From CAYQAJ01 sp964415245 (GTDB taxonomy: Bacteria; Planctomycetota; Planctomycetia; Pirellulales; Pirellulaceae), in assembly GCA_964415245.1 (NCBI GenBank), contig CAYQAJ010000211.1, forward strand, positions 1-9,419: a stretch of DNA of 9,419 nucleotides, in the 5' to 3' direction. The notes under the pieces are model-generated. The model had not been told where the DNA came from. It saw only the letters and a list, made by a program, of their open reading frames with translations, and did no database searches. This document shows positions 5,888 to 9,419 of the stretch, one piece after another (position 1 is the stretch's first letter; each line of letters starts with the position of its first letter). A program made the position numbers and the translations under genes.

Positions 5888-7075
5888 ATGAGACGTACGA
5901 TCGGTTGCGTCGTCGCGGCGTGCCTGCTGTTGGCCGGTTGCGGCCAGAGCGGCGGTGGAACGATATCTCCGGGCGGCGCGGCAGCCGGCTCACCAAGCGG
6001 GACCGGCGGTTCCAACTACGGCAGCCAGGGAGGCCCAATAGTTCCCGCCCCCGTCGCCGACGGTCGCGTTCCGCTCTCCTCGGGCGCGGCGACGCTCGGG
6101 CCGGAGAACACGTTGATCCAGTTCGTGGGAACCCATGTCGGCGATCGGCCCGATCCCCGCACGTGCAACTTCCAGAAGTTCAGCGGCACAGCCCAACTCG
6201 ATACCGACGGCAAGACGCTGAAGTCCGTTTCGGTTGAGATCGAAACGAACTCGCTAGCAACGTTCCACCCCGATCTGACCACGCACCTCAATTCCCCCGA
6301 CTTTTTTGACACGAAAGAGTACCCCACGGCGAAGTTCCAGATCACTTCGATTTCGGCGCCAAACGACGACGGCGAGGTGACGATCACCGGCGACTTCACG
6401 TTGTTGAAGGCGACCAAGGAAATCTCTTTTCCGGCCGTCGTTTCGGTCAATGATGACGGCCTGTCGCTCAAGGCGGAGTTCAACATCGACCGCACCGAAT
6501 TCGGCATGGACCGATTGCAAGAACGCGTCGTCAACACGGTCGCCCTCACGGTCGTAATCGGCCAAGAGACAGGGCCCATCCAGACGAGCGGGCCCGGTCC
6601 AGGGAGCGCTACGAGAGGCGGCGGACCGGGCCGTGGCGGCGGCCGAGGGCCGGGAGGCGGCCGAGGGCCGGGAGGCGGNNNNNNNNNNNNNNNNNNNNNN
6701 NNNNNNNNNNNNNNNNNNNNNNNNNNNNNNNNNNNNNNNNNNNNNNNNNNNNNNNNNNNNNNNNNNNNNNNNNNNNNNGGCGGCCGAGGGCCGGGAGGCG
6801 GCCGAGGGCCGGGAGGCGGATTCGATCCGGCGGCCTTTTTCACGCAGCGCGACGCCGACAGCGACGGCAAACTGACTGGAGACGAGATTCCCGAACTTAT
6901 GCGACAAGATCTGGCGGCCATCGACACCGACGGCGACGGGGCGATCTCGCAGGCCGAGTTCGAGGCCCGTATGCGTAGCTTTCGGCCGCCCGGTGGTGGA
7001 CGGGGTCCGGGGGGCAATCCGCCGCCGGACAACGACAAATCGGCTGCGGACAAGCGACCGACAAACGACGAGTGA
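5888..7075 (+). CDS. YceI-type lipoprotein with GRGPGG repeats and EF-hand pair
   Basis: A type II signal peptide ends in the lipobox LLAGC (Cys18), so the protein should be lipid-anchored in the envelope. A Gly/Ser/Pro-rich linker (19-58) leads to a YceI-like lipocalin domain (about 70-226) with IQFVGTHVGDRPDPRT, FQKFSGTAQLD, HLNSPDFFDTKEYPTAKF and ITGDFTLLKATKEISFP. YceI proteins bind isoprenoid-type lipids in the periplasm. A GRGPGG hexapeptide array follows, then two canonical EF-hand calcium loops at nominal residues 322-333 (DADSDGKLTGDE) and 346-357 (DTDGDGAISQAE), another GRGPGG copy and a hydrophilic tail. ATG 5888 is supported by AGGAG 7 nt upstream and by the signal peptide, so the longer frame from 5723 is rejected. 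A run of 100 N lies in the array. The frame matches on both sides, but true length is unknown; 395 residues is nominal. Ligand and role of calcium are not known. Confidence 0.9.
   Translation: MRRTIGCVVAACLLLAGCGQSGGGTISPGGAAAGSPSGTGGSNYGSQGGPIVPAPVADGRVPLSSGAATLGPENTLIQFVGTHVGDRPDPRTCNFQKFSGTAQLDTDGKTLKSVSVEIETNSLATFHPDLTTHLNSPDFFDTKEYPTAKFQITSISAPNDDGEVTITGDFTLLKATKEISFPAVVSVNDDGLSLKAEFNIDRTEFGMDRLQERVVNTVALTVVIGQETGPIQTSGPGPGSATRGGGPGRGGGRGPGGGRGPGGXXXXXXXXXXXXXXXXXXXXXXXXXXXXXXXXXXGGRGPGGGRGPGGGFDPAAFFTQRDADSDGKLTGDEIPELMRQDLAAIDTDGDGAISQAEFEARMRSFRPPGGGRGPGGNPPPDNDKSAADKRPTNDE
6641..6817 (+). repeat. 18-bp tandem repeat encoding GRGPGG, interrupted by the N run
   Basis: Two exact 18-bp units stand before the N run (6641-6658, 6659-6676) and two after it (6782-6799, 6800-6817). 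All are GGCCGAGGGCCGGGAGGC and encode one hexapeptide. The unit is almost pure G/C, which explains an assembly break. A degenerate unit precedes the array, and the same peptide recurs near the C-terminus with different codons. Confidence 0.95.
6679..6778. other. Assembly gap (100 N)
   Basis: Exactly 100 N, a customary placeholder for a gap of unknown size, is bordered on both sides by the same 18-bp repeat. The real sequence is most simply further copies of that repeat. Confidence 0.97.
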
Positions 7076-7198
7076 TCGGCCGTTTGCTCTCGTGTGAGTG
7101 TGCGGAGATCGCGCCTTGGCCAAATGGTTCGAAATCCCAGGCGCTGCGCATGGCGCGCCCCGGTCGTGGTCGGCGCGCTCGCGCCCGACGAGTGGGCC

Positions 7199-8104
7199 AT
7201 GAATTTCCTCGTCGAAGCGCTGGGAATCGGCGTCGCCGTTCCGACGGCCGTTTCGCTGTCGGTCTACAGCGCTGGAGTCCGCTTGCCGTGGGGCGAATCG
7301 TGTCGGCGCTTCGCGGCTCCCATGGCGTTTGCGGCTGCGTACTGTGTGGCATACGTGCTCATGCCCAAGTGGGCCGAGCTCATTCCTTCGCGCCATTGGC
7401 ACTGGACGCTCTACTTGGTGCCGGCTGCGGCGGCAATCGGCGCGTTGGCGGCCATCGATCGAGTGCCGCTTGTCGTTCGCTGGCTGGTGTTTCTTCTGGC
7501 GGCGATTGTATCGGCGTGGCTGTTTTTGCCTCACTGGCTGAAATTGCCCGCGTGGCTGGCCGCGAACAATTCGCTCGGGCTGACTCCGCGCGCCGTGTAC
7601 GTTCCGATCCTGACCGCGTGTTTGCTGGCGATCGCCGCGCTCGTCGAACCGCTCGGTCGGCGATTGCCAGCGACTTCGGTACTGGGAGGCATGGCCCTCA
7701 CGGCGGTGTGCCTGGCAGTGTTCTCCGGTGCCATGGTGAGCGTCATGTACGGCGAGATGGCGATGATCGCCGCGGCGGCGCTGGTCGGTTGCTGGGTCGG
7801 TGCGTGCATCCTGCCGCAGGCATCGGCCGCGCGCGGCATGTCGTTGGCCTACGCGGTCGCGGTCGGAGGCTGGGCGTGGATCGGCTGCATCGAACCGCAG
7901 CGGCCGCTCGTCCCCCTGATGCTCGTGCCCGTTGCTCCGCTGGCCCTGTGGAGCTGCGCTTTCGGCCGCCCGGCCCAACTCCGCGGCTTCAAGGGAGCCG
8001 CACTCCACCTCGGCGCGGTGCTGATCGCCCTGGCACTCGCCGCCGGACTCGTGATCGCCAGTTCGGCCCTCAATAGACCGCCCGCAGTCGAGGGCGAGTG
8101 GTAG
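7199..8104 (+). CDS. Polytopic inner-membrane protein of unknown function
   Basis: The 301-residue product is hydrophobic nearly throughout, with about ten predicted helices (roughly 3-22, 38-56, 68-86, 90-108, 130-148, 158-178, 183-203, 207-225, 229-248 and 260-282) joined by short loops rich in Arg, Trp and Pro. Notable loop features are PSRHWHWTLY near 67-76 and a short tail after the last helix. I see no ATP-binding, peptidase or transporter signature and do not recognise the family. ATG 7199 is chosen because the first helix begins right after it. The frame continues upstream to an Arg-rich, non-membrane stretch from 7094 that looks like read-through of GC-rich spacer. The Shine-Dalgarno is weak. 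The gene is 123 nt after, and in line with, the YceI-type lipoprotein gene and could share its transcript. Confidence is high that it is a membrane protein, low for any role. Confidence 0.8.
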   Translation: MNFLVEALGIGVAVPTAVSLSVYSAGVRLPWGESCRRFAAPMAFAAAYCVAYVLMPKWAELIPSRHWHWTLYLVPAAAAIGALAAIDRVPLVVRWLVFLLAAIVSAWLFLPHWLKLPAWLAANNSLGLTPRAVYVPILTACLLAIAALVEPLGRRLPATSVLGGMALTAVCLAVFSGAMVSVMYGEMAMIAAAALVGCWVGACILPQASAARGMSLAYAVAVGGWAWIGCIEPQRPLVPLMLVPVAPLALWSCAFGRPAQLRGFKGAALHLGAVLIALALAAGLVIASSALNRPPAVEGEW

Positions 8105-8145
8105 GAATCACGCGATCCAGGCGTTGCACGCGCCCGCAAATTGAG

Positions 8146-8178
8146 CCCTCACCCCAAACCTTTCCCACAGGGCGAGGG
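8146..8178. repeat. Imperfect palindrome between convergent genes, REP-like or bidirectional terminator
   Basis: CCCTC at 8146-8150 followed by CCCC can pair with GGG and GAGGG at 8169-8178 across a pyrimidine-rich loop. The wording CCCTCACCCC...GGGCGAGGG is one I recall as a dispersed intergenic element in many high-GC genomes. Lying between genes that converge, it could also end transcription from both sides; no T-run is present. Confidence 0.4.
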
Positions 8179-8194
8179 ATTTGAGGACTCACAC

Positions 8195-8587
8195 TCACAG
8201 TGTTGCCAGTAGTTCCAGCACTTTGCGTTCAATGAGATCGCGGACGGTGCGGAATTCGTCGGGCGGCATGTCCTTGGGCTGGGGGATGTCCCACTCTTTG
8301 CGGCGGCGGGCGTCGACCGTGGGGCACGAATCGCCGCAGCCCATCGTTACGGCAACTTCGTACTGGCCGGCCGGGATGTCGTCGAGCGACTTCGAGTGGT
8401 GCGCGGTCAGGTCGTACCCCTTCGCCCTCATCGCCTCAATGGCCTTGGGATTCACCTTGCCCGACGGGCGCGAGCCGGCACTGTAGGCTTCGACCTTGTC
8501 GGCCCCGTGCATCCGCGCGAACGCCTCGGCCATCTGGCTGCGGTTCGAGTTCTCGACGCACACGAAGAGGACGCGCTTCTTGGGCAT
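8195..8587 (-). CDS. arsC: Arsenate reductase, low-molecular-weight phosphatase (thioredoxin-coupled) type
   Basis: The 130-residue cytoplasmic enzyme reduces arsenate to arsenite, which is then exported. The N-terminal phosphatase-like P-loop CVENSNRS (Cys10 to Arg16, CX5R) is followed by SQMAEAFAR, YSAGSRPSGKVNPKAIEAM and the redox segment TMGCGDSCP with two cysteines four residues apart. These correspond to the Cys10/Cys82/Cys89 relay of the Staphylococcus aureus-type ArsC, though with the shorter CGDSC spacing seen in many family members. The WDIPQPKD segment matches the conserved D-P loop. ATG 8587 is chosen because it gives the standard MPKKRVLFVCVENS start; an in-frame upstream start at 8629 would add residues not seen in the family. 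No arsR, arsB or acr3 gene is in the window, so this is a solitary arsC. It lies 202 nt downstream of the RNase gene on the same strand, separated by a repeat-filled spacer. A protein-tyrosine phosphatase role is a less likely alternative. Confidence 0.92.
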   Translation of the reverse strand: MPKKRVLFVCVENSNRSQMAEAFARMHGADKVEAYSAGSRPSGKVNPKAIEAMRAKGYDLTAHHSKSLDDIPAGQYEVAVTMGCGDSCPTVDARRRKEWDIPQPKDMPPDEFRTVRDLIERKVLELLATL

Positions 8588-8636
8588 GGTTTCCCACTCG
8601 CAGCTACGAACGTTACCAAGTGCAACCACGCCTCTG

Positions 8637-8786
8637 AATGACCAATGACCAAATCCAAATGACCAATGGGCCCGCTAGCGCGGTCAAACATCAAATCCGA
8701 GTATTCACGATTGCCCACAACCGCCAATCATCACCCAACAACTGACCACTGACAACCAACCACGGAGCACGAACAACCGACAATCC
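8637..8786. repeat. Second degenerate heptanucleotide array, two blocks around a small palindrome
   Basis: Plus-strand positions 8637-8671 divide into five 7-mers: three are AATGACC, the others AAATCCA and AATGGGC. Positions 8717-8786 divide into ten 7-mers, mostly ACAACCG, ACAACTG, ACCACTG or close variants. Between them lie weaker heptads and a 12-nt palindrome (CCGC-TAGC-GCGG, 8672-8683). The period equals that of the array at 3896-3993, but the wording is different. It fills nearly the whole gap between the RNase gene stop and arsC. Confidence 0.75.
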
Positions 8787-8789
8787 GCA

Positions 8790-9419
8790 TCACATCGGCA
8801 GGGCCACGATGCGGCCTTCGGAGTCGCGGCATTCCAGCTCCAAAAACTCGGGATAGTGTTCTTCGCTGCCCAGAATTTGCACCGACAGATTCGAGTCTTC
8901 CTCCAGTCGGGTGAGCTCCTTGCGCTTTTTGTTGTTGAGGTACGATGCCACCTCGTCGTTGACGCGGACGGTGATCCGCGCGGCCCGCGGTTGCTGGGCG
9001 GCCACGTGCAACAGCCGCACGACCTCGATGGCCATGCTCTCGGCAGTTTTGACGACGCCGCGGCCACCACAGCACGGGCAATCGGAGTAGGCGCTGCGCT
9101 TCAGGCCGGGGCGGATGCGCTGCCGCGTCATTTCGATCAGGCCGAAGGGGCTGGTGCGAAGGATCTTGGTGCGGGCGCGGTCGCGTTTGACGGCGTCGCG
9201 GAGCGTGCGTTCGACGTCGCGCTGGTGGCGCTCGCGGCGCATGTCGATGAAGTCGTTGACCACCACGCCGCCCAGGTCGCGAAGGCGGAGCTGGCGGGCG
9301 ATCTCTTTGGCAGCGATCTTGTTGAGCTGGAAGGCCGAGTCTTCGGCGGAGCCGTCCGTGCGGAAGTTGCCGCTGTTGACGTCGATGGCCACCAGGGCCT
9401 CGGTCTGGTCGATCACCAA
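8790..9419 (-). CDS. Ribonuclease E/G family protein, C-terminal part (5' end beyond window)
   Basis: The 209 visible residues align with the catalytic half of RNase E/G, the endonuclease that cleaves single-stranded AU-rich RNA in rRNA maturation and mRNA decay. VIDQTEALVAIDVNSGN (2-18) and VNDFIDM (54-60) carry the two aspartates that hold the catalytic magnesium (Asp303 and Asp346 in E. coli RNase E). They are followed by EIARQLRLRDLGG, FGLIEMTRQRIRP and the zinc-link motif CPCCGGRG (Cys114 and Cys117), which joins subunits. The small domain follows with ASYLNNKKRKEL (158-169). The protein ends shortly after, with no long disordered degradosome scaffold, so it is RNase G-like or a short RNase E. 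The first visible codon is TTG at the window edge and is internal Leu, not a start; the S1 domain must lie to the right. Whether it is rne or rng cannot be settled. Confidence 0.95.
   Translation of the reverse strand: MVIDQTEALVAIDVNSGNFRTDGSAEDSAFQLNKIAAKEIARQLRLRDLGGVVVNDFIDMRRERHQRDVERTLRDAVKRDRARTKILRTSPFGLIEMTRQRIRPGLKRSAYSDCPCCGGRGVVKTAESMAIEVVRLLHVAAQQPRAARITVRVNDEVASYLNNKKRKELTRLEEDSNLSVQILGSEEHYPEFLELECRDSEGRIVALPM

Noticed and set aside
7127..7146. tRNA T-arm-like word GGTTCGAAATCCC
   Set aside because: The 5-bp stem does not pair and no acceptor, D or anticodon arms can be drawn around it.
7094..7198. Upstream extension of the membrane protein
   Set aside because: Arg-rich, non-conserved-looking sequence that would put a long basic stretch before the first helix.
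6254..8008. Long minus-strand open frame opposite the YceI-type and membrane-protein genes
   Set aside because: It crosses the N run and two well-supported plus-strand genes. Its composition is Arg/Gln/Asp-rich without domains, which marks an antisense shadow.
8637..8786. CRISPR array
   Set aside because: The period is 7 nt, units are degenerate, there are no spacers of constant length and no cas gene.

Overview
This window looks like a high-GC chromosomal segment from a member of the Planctomycetota, probably related to the Pirellulales. That placement is an inference. It rests on a secreted PQQ-type beta-propeller with the FRGPNGSG opening common in that phylum, a YceI-type lipoprotein of the THVGDRPDPRT kind, a short PheT, and intergenic spacers made of degenerate heptanucleotide repeats. 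No rRNA, tRNA, CRISPR array, transposase or integrase was found.

Left part (1-1868) is accessory. It begins with the truncated middle of an Rhs/YD-repeat protein running off the left edge on the minus strand. Next comes a minus-strand toxin/immunity pair: an orphan polymorphic-toxin C-terminal domain (798-1343) and a 71-residue immunity protein (571-786). The toxin stop codon lies inside the immunity gene's Shine-Dalgarno site. This block has clearly lower GC than its surroundings (46% by hand count over 601-780, against 68% in a sampled 60 bases of pheT). Divergent from it is a small Tat-exported, eight-cysteine protein (1420-1719). A perfect 19-nt dyad sits midway between the two starts.

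The middle (1869-7075) holds pheT on the minus strand. It encodes a phenylalanyl-tRNA synthetase beta chain without the usual N-terminal OB (EMAP-like) insert, and pheS is not next to it. A 370-nt divergent spacer contains a 14-unit heptamer array and a GNRA-capped hairpin. Two plus-strand envelope genes follow: a secreted PQQ-like propeller with a glycine-rich insert, and a lipoprotein that joins a YceI domain, a GRGPGG hexapeptide array and two EF-hand loops. A run of 100 N falls inside that array, so its true length is unknown.

The right part (7199-9419) holds a roughly ten-helix membrane protein of unknown function on the plus strand, then minus-strand arsC (thioredoxin-coupled type arsenate reductase) and the C-terminal part of an RNase E/G gene cut by the right edge. 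A second, differently composed heptamer array separates arsC from the RNase gene. A palindromic element lies between the converging membrane-protein gene and arsC.

The most notable items are the orphan toxin/immunity module beside the Rhs remnant with its divergent Tat/Cys-rich neighbour, the YceI-repeat-EF-hand fusion, and the two 7-bp-period spacer arrays. Nothing here proves a wholly new system.
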